The position numbers and the translations under genes were made by a program. A DNA stretch of 64,000 bases from Clostridium lacusfryxellense (lineage in GTDB: Bacteria > Bacillota > Clostridia > Clostridiales > Clostridiaceae): the NCBI RefSeq assembly GCF_018861735.1, contig NZ_JAHLEB010000001.1:186001-250000 (forward strand), read 5' to 3'. A model generated the notes under the pieces. It ran no database searches, was not told where the DNA came from, and saw only the letters and a list, made by a program, of their open reading frames with translations. Below are positions 25,861-34,362 of this stretch, one piece after another; the stretch's first letter is position 1; every line of letters starts with the position of its first letter.

Positions 25861-26526
25861 ATGAATAAAAAAATATTATTAATATCTACAAGTGAAAACA
25901 ATATGAATGGTCATCCAACTGGGTTATGGTTAGAGGAACTTGCAGAACCATACAATGTATTTAAAAAAGCCGGATTAGTAGTAGACATAGCTTCAATTTT
26001 AGGTGGAAAAGTAATATTGGATAAAGTTTCTATTCCAGATGGAATTCCGAGTGAATATGAAGCTGTCAACAAATTATTAGAGAATACACAATCTTTAGAA
26101 ACTGCCATGAAAAATTCTTATGATGCTATATTATTTTCAGGTGGTCACGGTCCTTTAATAGACTTCGTAAATAATAAAAATATAGAAAAATTAATTTTAG
26201 ATACTTATAATAATGGAGATATTGTATCTGGTGTATGTCATGGCGTTGCAGCTTTTGTTAACATTAAAAATAAAGATGGAAAATATTTTGTAGATGGTAA
26301 AAATTTAACTGCGTTTACTGATACTGAAGAAGTGCTTGCTGGTTTATCAGATAAAGTTCCTTTCGCAGTAGAAAGTAGATTAAGAGAGCAAGGGGCAATT
26401 ATTGATAAAGGTGCAGATTTTGCTGAGAAAGTAGTTGTAGACAAAAATTTTATAACTGGTCAAAATCCTCAATCAAGCCATAAAATAGCTGAGATAATTT
26501 TAGAAAATTTAAATAATAACAAATAA
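25861..26526 (+). CDS. DJ-1/PfpI-family protein (Hsp31/glyoxalase III-like)
   Basis: Type 1 glutamine amidotransferase fold, 221 residues from the ATG at 25861, chosen because AAAAAGGAGTAAAAAT precedes it; the open frame begins 14 codons earlier without a good site. MNGHPTGLWLEELAEPYNVF near the start and the nucleophile elbow GVCHGVAAF (Cys about 122) match Hsp31-like enzymes that convert methylglyoxal to lactate or act as chaperone/deglycase. Last gene of the detoxification set; a terminator follows. Confidence 0.92.
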   Translation: MNKKILLISTSENNMNGHPTGLWLEELAEPYNVFKKAGLVVDIASILGGKVILDKVSIPDGIPSEYEAVNKLLENTQSLETAMKNSYDAILFSGGHGPLIDFVNNKNIEKLILDTYNNGDIVSGVCHGVAAFVNIKNKDGKYFVDGKNLTAFTDTEEVLAGLSDKVPFAVESRLREQGAIIDKGADFAEKVVVDKNFITGQNPQSSHKIAEIILENLNNNK

Positions 26527-26559
26527 TATTATTTATAATAATATATAATTAATACTATA

Positions 26560-26586
26560 AGAACTCGCTGTCAAGCGAGTTCTTTG
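26560..26586 (+). terminator. Terminator of the detoxification cluster
   Basis: AGAACTCGCT and AGCGAGTTCT with a 4-base loop, followed by TTGATTT. It lies 33 bp after the DJ-1 stop codon. Confidence 0.85.
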
Positions 26587-26643
26587 ATTTGGGTAAAGTC
26601 GATTATAGTATTGGATAAATAGTAAAAGGATTTATGAATAAGT

Positions 26644-26745
26644 AATTATTGACAAAAATGTACTTTATATAAAGGTATTTAGAAATTAATGTAGAATTAT
26701 AGTACTTGGAAACTTAAGTGATTAGAGGAAGTATATAAATGGATG
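26644..26745 (+). repeat. Promoter-like dispersed block (family R), copy 1
   Basis: TTATTGACAAAAATG, CTTTATATAAAG (perfect palindrome), GGTATTTAGAAATTAATG, TAGAATTATAGTAC and AACTTAAGTGATTAGAGGAAG. The same order recurs near 30045-30145, 32810-32905 and 57490-57575. TAGAAT at 26692-26697 could be a -10 box, and AGAGGAAGTATATAAATG resembles a ribosome site with a start codon, but only a short frame follows (MDEIQGFK, stop). Confidence 0.7.
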
Positions 26746-26770
26746 AAATTCAAGGGTTTAAATAAATAAA

Positions 26771-26803
26771 ACAAAGATAGTATTTTATTTATACTATCTT
26801 TGT
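26771..26803 (+). promoter_or_regulatory. Inverted repeat before L,D-transpeptidase copy 2
   Basis: ACAAAGATAGTAT and ATACTATCTTTGT flank a 7-base spacer just upstream of the ribosome site. It could be an operator or a leader hairpin. The right half starts the 1.45-kb direct repeat; a lone left half also occurs at about 33671-33685. Confidence 0.55.
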
Positions 26804-28239
26804 ATACGAGGGTGTGTAATTATGGAAACTGAGGTAGATAAGTCAACAATAAAACCAATAAGAAAGCGAAGAAAAATTGTTTTAGGTATTATAATTTCTA
26901 TGTGTACTTTGCTTATTATATACTTTGGCACGGTAATATATTTCATGAATCATTTTTATTTTGGTTCTACAATAAATAGCATTAGTGTTTCGGGTAAAAG
27001 TGTAGAGGATGTAAATGAACAAATGGCATCTGAGATTCAAAAATATCAGCTAAACATTAAAGAACGAGGCGATATAAATGAGAAAATTAGCGGGAAAGAA
27101 ATTGGATTAAAGTATGGTGATAATGATACATTTAAGGAATTAAAAGATAAACAAAGTCCTTATAAATGGATTTGGGCTGTTTTTAATTCGAAAGATTATA
27201 AAATGATAGCTGGAGTTAAATATGATAAAAATTTATTAAAAGAACAAGTGGATAAGCTCTCTTGTTTTGATAGTAGTAAAGTAGTTGAACCTAAAAATGC
27301 TAGCTATAAGTATACAGATAGTAGATATGTCATTGTGGATGAAGTTATTGGAAACAAAGGAGATAAAGACGTCTTATATAATCATGCCATAGATGCAGTG
27401 AGCAAGGGAGAAACAACAATAGATTTGGAGTCAATTAATTACTATGTTAAGCCAAAATATACTTCAAAATCTAAAAAGGTACTTGCTACAAAGGATCTGC
27501 TTAATAAATATGTAGCTTCAAAGATTACCTATACTTTTGGAGATGTTAAAGAAATTTTAGATGGTTCTACAATAAATAAGTGGGTTACAGTTGATAAGAA
27601 TAATGAAGTAACATTTAATGAAAAACAAGTTGAAATCTATATTGATAGACTTGCTATTAAATATAATACAGTTGCCAAGACGAGAGATTTTGTTACATCA
27701 AAAGGAAAGGAAATTAAAATTGGTGGTGGTAGCTATGGCTGGGCCATTAATAAGGGTAAAGAAGTAAAAGATTTAACTTCAATCATAATGGAAGGGAAAT
27801 CTATAGAAAAACAGCCAGCATACTATCAAACCGCATTATCTCGTAGCAATGATGATATTGGAAATACCTATGTAGAAATAGATCTTTCCGGGCAACACTT
27901 ATGGTTTTATAAAAATGGATCCCTTATAACACAGGGTGATGTTGTCACAGGTAATAATGGATCTGATAAGACTAGAACACCAGCAGGTGTTTATAAAATC
28001 GATTATAAAGACAGAAACGCAACACTTGTAGGTGAAAACTATGCATCTCCTGTAGAATATTGGTTGCCCTTTAATGGAGGAATAGGAATTCATGATGCAA
28101 GCTGGCGAACTAATTTTGGGGGAGAGTTGTATAAGACAGGTGGATCCCATGGTTGTGTAAATTCACCATACGAGGTAGCGAAAACAATATTTAATAATAT
28201 AGAAGTAGGTACACCAGTTATTTGTTATTAATAAGGGTG
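26788..28239 (+). repeat. 1.45-kb direct repeat, copy 2
   Basis: Second copy of the transpeptidase unit, matching 1-1455. Its left edge has the complete inverted repeat that the window start cuts off in copy 1, so the true repeat may extend further left than I can see. Confidence 0.9.
26822..28231 (+). CDS. L,D-transpeptidase (YkuD family), membrane-anchored, copy 2
   Basis: Paralogue of the protein at 35-1447, 469 residues, about 95% identical by eye. Same layout: membrane helix at about 19-41, peptidoglycan-binding region, YkuD catalytic domain with His424 (GIHDASW) and Cys445 (SHGCVN). Substitutions are spread along the chain rather than clustered (for example KVKEVKD against KGKEVKD), and the active site is unchanged, so both copies are probably functional. 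Ribosome site GAGGGTGTG. A strong terminator follows at 28279. Confidence 0.92.
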   Translation: METEVDKSTIKPIRKRRKIVLGIIISMCTLLIIYFGTVIYFMNHFYFGSTINSISVSGKSVEDVNEQMASEIQKYQLNIKERGDINEKISGKEIGLKYGDNDTFKELKDKQSPYKWIWAVFNSKDYKMIAGVKYDKNLLKEQVDKLSCFDSSKVVEPKNASYKYTDSRYVIVDEVIGNKGDKDVLYNHAIDAVSKGETTIDLESINYYVKPKYTSKSKKVLATKDLLNKYVASKITYTFGDVKEILDGSTINKWVTVDKNNEVTFNEKQVEIYIDRLAIKYNTVAKTRDFVTSKGKEIKIGGGSYGWAINKGKEVKDLTSIIMEGKSIEKQPAYYQTALSRSNDDIGNTYVEIDLSGQHLWFYKNGSLITQGDVVTGNNGSDKTRTPAGVYKIDYKDRNATLVGENYASPVEYWLPFNGGIGIHDASWRTNFGGELYKTGGSHGCVNSPYEVAKTIFNNIEVGTPVICY

Positions 28240-28278
28240 GACTTTTTCATTGTCCACATTATTTATTTATTATACAGT

Positions 28279-28312
28279 AGAACCCACAACTATTTAATTA
28301 GTTGTGGGTTCT
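28279..28312. terminator. Terminator after transpeptidase copy 2
   Basis: AGAACCCACAACTA and TAGTTGTGGGTTCT, a perfect 14-bp stem with a 6-base loop. T-run on the exit side is weak on the plus strand (GTACAAG), stronger on the minus strand (ACTGTATAATAAAT is not T-rich either), so efficiency is uncertain. Confidence 0.65.
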
Positions 28313-28387
28313 GTACAAGTTTCCTCAAGTGGGTTTGGAGGTAATTAAATTAACTATCTATTATCCTAATTTTAGAACAGTTCTCTT

Positions 28388-29184
28388 TCAACTCGTCTTT
28401 TTAACTTGTTTGATTAATAGCCATTTGTCAAAGAAAGTGTTCAGATATAGAAATGGCATCATAAATACAAATTGTCCAGCGATTATGCCAAGGGTTGCAT
28501 AACCTAATCCCATATCATTACCTCCAAATGGAAGTATTTTATAAACCTTCATCCATATTAATCCCATGATAGTTCCAACAACAACTACAATTGTAAGTCT
28601 TATTAAAAATCTTGTTCCTGAACTTTTAATCTTATCTTCTCCAGGAAAATCGAAAAATTGGTGGTGCCATAAAAGGGCGGTAGTGACAATAGATAAAACC
28701 AATGAAGCAATTACAAGATCTACAGGTTGTCCGTTAAGAAGATTTAAAGGTTCAAGAACTACTCTCAAAATGCCTCTAATTGCTAATGCTCCTACCCAAG
28801 AAATAGAGATACCAATTAAACCTTTCCATGGTTGATTTTCTGTAAATAATTTATAAGGATACTGCTCTCCACCTATCGCAGGGAATAAAAAGAGGAATAT
28901 AAAAATTTGGCAGAAGGCTAATACTGATGGCTAAGATCCCATAGGGGTAATAAGTGCAATTACTCCACCTAATTGAAATTTTAAGAAACTAGGAATAACC
29001 ATTGCCATCCATACAATTATGGCAATAGCTGTTGTTGTCATCATAACAACAAATCCATCTAAGGGAGCAGCTATTCTACCTGCAAAAGGCTATTTCCCGA
29101 ATAGTGATACAATTGGAATCTGACAAATAAGTACAGGCACTGCATAGAAGTTAACTGCAGCCCATCCTTCTGTAGCAAGTAATT
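28388..29184 (-). pseudogene. Multi-spanning membrane protein with two in-frame TAG codons
   Basis: A minus-strand frame of about 265 codons encodes hydrophobic helices but is broken twice by TAG, after VSLFGK (about 29090) and after ALITPMGS (about 28935). Both fit TGG-to-TAG changes at tryptophan positions. The last 126 codons are open and contain LWHHQFFDFPGEDKIKS. I do not recognise the family. Its 5' end is cut by the efflux-pump remnant at about 29185. Confidence 0.7.
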
Positions 29185-29603
29185 TTGGTGCCGATTTTCC
29201 TTCAATCTATTCTTGGAAAATCAGCTTTTACTAGTGGCTTAGTACTTCTGCCAGGTGCATTAATGATGGCAGTTATGATGCTTGTATCTGGACGTTTATT
29301 TGATAGGTATGGTGTAAAGAAATTAGCTATAACTGGTATTATTCTCTTGGTTAATCTGCCGTTGTTAATACGGCAAAACAAGTAGCAGGGGCTATTGGGA
29401 CTGCAATATTGATAACTGTAATGTCTAATGTATCTGTTTCTAATGCTCCCAATAAAGCTCTGGCTAAAACAAACATGGAACTTTATAAGTCAGGAGTTAA
29501 AACTATGCCACATCTGCCTTTGAATCTGTATACTGATGTTTCTTTTACATTACAAAGCGAGCTATTGGCTGTGCAATACAAGCTTCAACAAAGAAAGAAA
29601 TAG
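29185..29603 (+). pseudogene. DHA2-family (EmrB/QacA) drug efflux remnant
   Basis: Two pieces of a 14-helix MFS exporter in changing frames: VPIFLQSILGKSAFTSGLVL with LPGALMMAVMMLVSGRLFDR (29185-29345), then VNTAKQVAGAIGTAILITVM (from about 29351), which in intact proteins lies far downstream, so a large internal part is deleted. The tail to 29603 is out of register with the family. Non-functional. Confidence 0.85.
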
Positions 29604-29690
29604 CGAAGTTACGAGGCCATTTGTAAAAAAACATACGAATAGGCTCCATGCTTTTTTATCCTCCTTGTTTAATATTTGGTCAAAAAATAA

Positions 29691-29719
29691 AGCACGAGAC
29701 TAATGTATAGTCTCGTGCT
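29691..29719 (-). terminator. Minus-strand terminator without an obvious gene
   Basis: AGCACGAGACTA and TAGTCTCGTGCT, perfect 12-bp stem; on the minus strand TTATTTTTTGACC follows. No minus-strand gene lies just upstream of it now, so it may be left from a deleted gene. Confidence 0.65.
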
Positions 29720-29820
29720 GATTAATTATACGCACCAAATATTCTTTATATATATCATACATTAAAATAGAAAAAAATCAAGAATGGAATTATTGACAAA
29801 AATATTACCTTTTAGCTTAG

Positions 29821-30165
29821 AAAGAGATGGAGCCAGCAGATATATTTATCTGCTGGCTCCATCTCTTTGGGGTTATATAAATTTAATTTAATTAAAGGGG
29901 GCTCTAATTAAAAAAATCAATTGCTTTCTATGTACTTATAATAACAATCATTTGTGTCATTGTAGTGACAAAACTAAAGATTAATTGTAAATTAAAGTAA
30001 TGGACTTTGAATTTATTGTGATTGAAGATTATCTAAATTTTTAACACTAATTGACATGAATAGCAATCTGTATAAAGGTGTTTGGGAATTAATATAGAAT
30101 TATAGTACATGTGAAGTTAAGTATCCAGAGAGGATTTTGAGGAAGATATATATGCAACATTGTAC
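29821..30165 (+). repeat. Composite family A/R repeat, fullest copy
   Basis: A 22-bp perfect hairpin stem, AAAGAGATGGAGCCAGCAGA plus TA with a 4-base TATT loop (29821-29868), is followed by a tail shared with 51180-51310 (CTATGTACTTATAATAACAA, TGTCATTGTAGTGACAAAAC, AAAGATTAATTGTAAATT), then the promoter-like block ending TAGAATTATAGTACATG (30045-30145). A partial block (TTATTGACAAAAATATTACC) also lies immediately before it at about 29788. No encoded protein is seen. Confidence 0.75.
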
Positions 30166-30242
30166 AAATATTTTGTAAAACAAGAGACGTATTGTAATAT
30201 ATAAAGTATATAGAGACATCACTATTTAGGGAGGGAATGTAG

Positions 30243-30904
30243 ATGAAAACTAAACAAAAAATAACATTTATAATGATACTCGTTACCATTATAATCGTTA
30301 CTATTTTCCTTCCATCAATTAAGTCATTCTACAATCAAGCGATGAATAGACAATTTATAGAGAATGTCGGGAATAAGGCACTTTCAGCAAATATTCACAT
30401 TGTTCAACTTGAGTATAGAAATGTTGAAAACACCAGTTCCATAGCTGTTTCAGCTGGAGCTAGTGTAGTGATTATCCGCAAGGAAGGCAATAGGTACTTT
30501 GCACTAACTGCCAATCATGTGATTTCTGAATTGGATGATGTAGATAAAACTCAAATCGTTGTTATGGGATATGAGGACTTGGATTTTAAAGATACACTAA
30601 ATATGGGGATAAAGTAGCATCTATGAGTAATCCAGATGGTAAAAGAAACATTATTACTGCAGGCAAGATGGGAGGTAAGAAATTTTGGACCTATGAAGAT
30701 GAAGCAGGAAAAATAAAATATTCAATCATGAAACATTCAGCTGTAATATCTAGAGGAAGTAGCGGCAGTGCTTTACTTAATGAAGATTTGGAGATTGTGG
30801 GCATAAATTTAGGTGGTAATGAGAATTTAATGCACCAGTTTACTTCTGGGATAGCGATGCCAAATGATCAACTTCATGATTTTTTAGAAGAATCGGAAGA
30901 TTAA
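30243..30904 (+). pseudogene. Trypsin-like serine protease, membrane-anchored, frameshifted
   Basis: The first 125 codons encode one membrane helix (about 8-25) and the start of an S1-type protease domain with the catalytic His in TANHVI. The frame then ends at TAG near 30615, and a second frame carries GDKVASMSNPDGKRN, then SRGSSGSALLNE with the catalytic Ser, then GINLGGNENLM. The stretch that should hold the catalytic Asp is missing, so this is a deletion plus frameshift. GGAGGGAATGTAG precedes the first ATG. Confidence 0.87.
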
Positions 30905-31032
30905 ATTTTGGTGTAAAGGTAGTACTATAATTTTGTGGGGTCTTTAACAAGTTCCACAAGCATTTTCATTCCTATTATAACTTATAATGTTTATATATAG
31001 TTTGGACAAATTTGAAGTAAAGGGGAAAGATA

Positions 31033-31809
31033 ATGAAAATTACATTTCAAAACTGTGAGTTTAAAGAAATCAAAGAAAAGGTTAGTCAATATTATACGGA
31101 AAATCGCATTACTGTTGACTCTTTTTGGGAAGACCAAGTACTAGAGTCTAGTACTTATATAATCCTGGCAGGTGTCAAAATCATTGGATTCTTTGCCATT
31201 CATCACAAACAATTACTTACGCTTTTTAATGTTGATATAGAATATATCCATTATGCAGAAGAGTTGTTTAACAAGGCAAAACATTATGAAGAAGTTTTCG
31301 AAGCTTTCATTCCTACAGGAGATGAGTTATTTTTGAGTTTAGCCTTAGATGACTTCAGCAAGATAGAGAAACAAGCGTATTTTTCAGTGGATTCTCAAAG
31401 AGAGATTAAATCGTATGAAATCAATAAAGATTATATACTCACATTAGCAACGGTAGGAGATATAGATTTAATAAAGCAATATAGCGATAACTTTTTTGAA
31501 GAAGCCTTAATATACCATGTAGAGGTTAGACATATTTATATTGCAAGGCTTTTAGATGAAGTAGTGGGCTTTGGCATCATAAATTATGGCCGAGTAGTTC
31601 CACACTTTGCAAGTATTGGCATGTTTGTACGAGCAGAATACAGATGTCAGGGAATTGCTACTAACATCCTTCTTTCCTTAAAAAAGGTGGTACATGCGAA
31701 AGGACTTCAGCCTATTTCTGGTTGTTGGTACTATAATCATAACTCTAAAAAGTCTGCACAAAGTGCCGGCCTGTGCAGTAAAAGCAGATTACTACGAATT
31801 CACTTTTAG
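31033..31809 (+). CDS. GNAT-family N-acetyltransferase
   Basis: 258 residues; C-terminal GNAT core at about 135-255. The acetyl-CoA loop is ASIGMFVRAEYRCQGIATNI, and the end SGCWYYNHNSKKSAQSAG is typical of the family. The N-terminal 120 residues form a separate degenerate GNAT-like or accessory domain. The ATG follows AAAGGGGAAAGATA. Acetyl acceptor unknown. Single gene flanked by repeat and remnant sequence. Confidence 0.85.
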   Translation: MKITFQNCEFKEIKEKVSQYYTENRITVDSFWEDQVLESSTYIILAGVKIIGFFAIHHKQLLTLFNVDIEYIHYAEELFNKAKHYEEVFEAFIPTGDELFLSLALDDFSKIEKQAYFSVDSQREIKSYEINKDYILTLATVGDIDLIKQYSDNFFEEALIYHVEVRHIYIARLLDEVVGFGIINYGRVVPHFASIGMFVRAEYRCQGIATNILLSLKKVVHAKGLQPISGCWYYNHNSKKSAQSAGLCSKSRLLRIHF

Positions 31810-31824
31810 AGGACGGTAGAAATA

Positions 31825-31868
31825 ATTTACATTTGTTGGTGTGTCGACACGACCCCGTTGTAAAATTT
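31825..31868 (+). repeat. Family B repeat, partial copy
   Basis: TTTACATTTGTTGGTGTGTC, then GACACGACCCCGTT, matching the left part of the copy at 58701-58770, and stopping where the GTTAC hairpin should begin. It lies just behind the acetyltransferase stop codon. Confidence 0.65.
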
Positions 31869-32260
31869 TTAAGCAGCGTCGTACTTATTCTTGATCCAAT
31901 GAATTAAAACTCCCAGCATTGCTGAGGGTTGTTATTATGAAACTGATAGAAGGAAGTTCACTTAAGAACTTCTTTCTAATATATTTACATATTTAATTTT
32001 TAATTAAGTAGAGTATAGTAATTTATATTTGTAAAGAACTATTTTTAATTAATAATGAATATTGAATTGTGGAACCTAATCGAGACTAGAAATCGTATCA
32101 GCAAAGTAAATACGCTAGAAATACTAAATATGAACTTTATAATTATATTAGTATAAACTAAAGGAATCTGTGTCTACTATAAAATAGTGGAGCAGGTATA
32201 TCCTGAAAAAACAGAAAAATCTAATGATAAAGTACATTCGGCTACTTTCACTATCAATAT
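31869..32260. other. Intergenic stretch with hairpins
   Basis: Contains a hairpin AGAAGGAAGTTC/GAACTTCTTTCT at 31948-31977, similar in its first half to the one at 1649-1673, and a shorter CCCAGCA/GCTGAGGG pair near 31911. A 33-codon frame from an ATG near 32054 (MNIELWNLIETRNRISKV) has no ribosome site. No gene is supported. Confidence 0.45.
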
Positions 32261-32665
32261 TTACATTTTTTTATCTAAATAATATATGACAAATGGTATC
32301 GGTATTAAAAGTATGAATATATATATATATGTGAATAACCCTATACTATTTATTGAATCAAAACCAGTAGAAAAAATTGCTATTCCATCGCAAACATTAT
32401 TTATAAATCTTGTAATATAAATCGTTAGAAAAACTTCTTTCGTTCTATACTTAAATAGTGCCAAAAAGAATAAGACTCCAAAGGAAAAGTTTCTAATTGA
32501 GTAAAAATAAAAAATTGTATATAGCCCTGAACCATTTAAAGTAACATTAAGAGAAGTAGCTTTTTGCATTGGGTCAATAATACCCCATATCCCTGACACT
32601 AATGCAAAAAGTCCAAAAAAAGCTGTATATATAATAATAATTTTTGGCAATTTTATCTTTTTCAT
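32261..32665 (-). CDS. Small four-helix membrane protein, unknown
   Basis: 134 residues with four hydrophobic segments (about 9-30, 48-68, 75-95, 105-130), a basic first segment MKKIKLPK and a KK-rich end. No catalytic motif. The ATG follows AAAAGGATAATAATT. It resembles unassigned DUF-type integral membrane proteins of clostridia; I cannot give a function. It sits beside family R repeat DNA. Confidence 0.6.
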   Translation of the reverse strand: MKKIKLPKIIIIYTAFFGLFALVSGIWGIIDPMQKATSLNVTLNGSGLYTIFYFYSIRNFSFGVLFFLALFKYRTKEVFLTIYITRFINNVCDGIAIFSTGFDSINSIGLFTYIYIFILLIPIPFVIYYLDKKM

Positions 32666-32689
32666 AATTATTATCCTTTTTATTTCTTG

Positions 32690-32905
32690 AATTTATGTAC
32701 TTATAATAACAGTTTTTTGTGTTGTTGGAGTGGGAAACTAAAGATTAATTGTATATTAAAGAAACTGATTTTAAAAAAATTATTGTATTTGAAGCTTTGA
32801 TAAATTTTCAACAATTATTGATAGCAATGTTAATCTATATAAAAGAATTTGAGAATTAATGTAGAATTATAATATATGAAAACTTAAGTAATTAGAGGTC
32901 TAAAT
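32690..32905 (+). repeat. Family A/R repeat lacking the hairpin
   Basis: Tail CTTATAATAACAGTTTTTTG and CTAAAGATTAATTGTATATT, then TTTTCAACAATTATTGATAG, TATATAAAAGAATTTGAG and AATTAATGTAGAATTATAAT, ending GTAATTAGAGG. It runs straight into the 3' end of the opposite-strand gene at 32892, so whatever followed the promoter-like block has been replaced. Confidence 0.7.
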
Positions 32906-33146
32906 TTAACTCCTTAGAAATTTTTAAATTATTCGTATAAATGTATAGTGTATCCTTATTCAATTCGGCTACATCAAAAGTGTGCCCTCTATAGTCTACT
33001 TTTAAGTCTACTTTACATATATGTTGCAATTCACTTTTACTTACCTGTGTTATATACAATCTGTCTTTATATAACTCAAAACCAACTTTCAATGATGCAC
33101 TATCATAAGACTGTAAATGATAATTATTTATGTCTTTATAACTCAT
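32892..33146 (-). CDS. Hypothetical 84-residue protein, possibly 5'-truncated
   Basis: Soluble, beta-rich looking peptide with alternating charged and hydrophobic residues (YKDRLYITQVSKSELQHICK, VDLKVDYRGHTFDVAELN). The frame is open a few codons before the ATG (NSNNGTYYA) but ends at TAA, and no ribosome site precedes the ATG, so the true 5' part may be lost. Not recognised. Confidence 0.4.
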   Translation of the reverse strand: MSYKDINNYHLQSYDSASLKVGFELYKDRLYITQVSKSELQHICKVDLKVDYRGHTFDVAELNKDTLYIYTNNLKISKELNLDL

Positions 33147-33179
33147 AGCATAGTATGTGCCATTGTTACTGTTTTAGTT

Positions 33180-33369
33180 TTATTATATACTTGCACTACT
33201 GTTTTAGAACTGAATATTTTAAAAAATGTGGAGGATTACGTACAGCTAAACTAGTTTTATGGATGACAGCAGAAGAAATAAAGAGCGAAATAGTTTATGT
33301 TAAGCGTAGAAAGATATGGAGCCAGCAGATATATTTATCTGCTGGCTCCATATCTTTGGTTTATTAAAT
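33180..33369 (+). repeat. Family A hairpin copy 2 within a remnant frame
   Basis: The perfect hairpin AAAGATATGGAGCCAGCAGA plus TA, loop TATT, is at 33310-33357. The arms differ from the 29.8-kb copy by a paired change (GAG/CTC to TAT/ATA), keeping the stem intact. Upstream lies a short plus-strand frame (EYFKKCGGLRTAKLVLWMTA) that reads into the hairpin; it is probably a gene remnant. Confidence 0.7.
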
Positions 33370-33671
33370 CAGAGCGTTTGCGTATATTAAAGGGACTGTG
33401 TAAAGATAAATCTGTATATAATCATTTAATTGAGAAGTTTAATGCTCTTAAATTTGACTTAATGGATTACTGGTTTTATGAGTTTAGTGACCGTCTTTAT
33501 ATGTCACTTCTTGTTTTAGATTCTATCTATGGGAAGGATGAAGAATCAAGAGAAAATGCAAAGAATAAGTTTGGTTTAGAACATGAAATATTAACACTTT
33601 TAAGTATGGAACACGGTCTAGAAGATATTGAGTTCGCCAATGAGTATAGAAAAGAAGCAGAAATAGAATAA
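33370..33671 (+). pseudogene. Unknown protein fragment, C-terminal about 100 residues
   Basis: Helical reading frame from ERLRILKGLCKDKSVYNHLI to the end EFANEYRKEAEIE. The only starts lie inside the repeat hairpin upstream, so the true N-terminus was replaced by repeat DNA. Just after the stop comes AAAACAAAGATAGTATACTG, half of the inverted repeat found before the transpeptidase. Function unknown. Confidence 0.5.
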
Positions 33672-33799
33672 AACAAAGATAGTATACTGAAAAAGGTAAG
33701 TCCATTCTCCAATCTTTTAAAGTAATACTATAATAAATGCTACAACTATCATAATCCTACTACTATATTGAATATAATTAAATGAAAGTAGGGGATTAA

Positions 33800-34336
33800 A
33801 TGTTATTAACCAAAGCAACATTAGTTTTATTAAATAAGCAAATATCTCATGAGCTCAATAACCATAATATTTATCGCAACATTCAAGCTTATTTTTCTGA
33901 TTTAGATTTAGATGGATGGGCATCATTTTTTGGGGTGCAGGCTGAAGGTGAGTATGATCATTATAAACATATTATTAGTTACTTAGATGAGAAGAATGCT
34001 AAATATGAGATAAATGTATCTGCTTATGATAATTATCAATTCAAGGATATTAAAGAAATACTTGAAAAATACTATGCTACTGAGATATTAACTACAAAAA
34101 AGATTTATGCTGTTTTAGAGCAGGCAAAGGCAGATAATGATCAGGGTACAATAGGTTGGTTATATACTATGCCTGTGTCTGAAGGTGGGTTATCACTAAT
34201 TCATGAACAAATTGAAGAGGAAGATTCAGCATTATGCTTACAATCTGAGTTTATGCAGGGAATTGGCAAGGATGATCAATTGAATCAACAATGGATTCGT
34301 ACAGTAAATGAAAATTTAATTCGCAGGCAGGTCTAA
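33800..34336 (+). CDS. Divergent ferritin-like diiron protein
   Basis: 178 residues with the helical pattern of bacterial ferritin. LLNKQISHELNNHNIYRNIQ (Glu near 18) matches helix A; FGVQAEGEYDHYKHIISYLD (Glu and His near 50-54) matches helix B; KEILEKYYATEILTTKKIY matches helix C with its Glu; IHEQIEEEDSA matches helix D. The ferroxidase residues appear present, but surrounding sequence is far from typical ferritin, so iron storage is likely and not certain. The ATG follows GTAGGGGATTAA. A terminator follows at 34363. Confidence 0.75.
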   Translation: MLLTKATLVLLNKQISHELNNHNIYRNIQAYFSDLDLDGWASFFGVQAEGEYDHYKHIISYLDEKNAKYEINVSAYDNYQFKDIKEILEKYYATEILTTKKIYAVLEQAKADNDQGTIGWLYTMPVSEGGLSLIHEQIEEEDSALCLQSEFMQGIGKDDQLNQQWIRTVNENLIRRQV

Positions 34337-34362
34337 GTAAAAAGTAAATGTATGGAATTTTT

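Noticed and set aside
28388-29184. Pyrrolysine or other TAG recoding in the membrane-protein frame
   Set aside because: The neighbouring genes are also decayed, the 5' end is missing, and both TAG codons fit single-base changes from tryptophan; no suppressor is visible in the window.
29821-30165. Composite repeat as a retron (msr/msd) or group II intron
   Set aside because: No reverse transcriptase gene is near any copy and the branching-G and inverted a1/a2 arrangement cannot be recognised.
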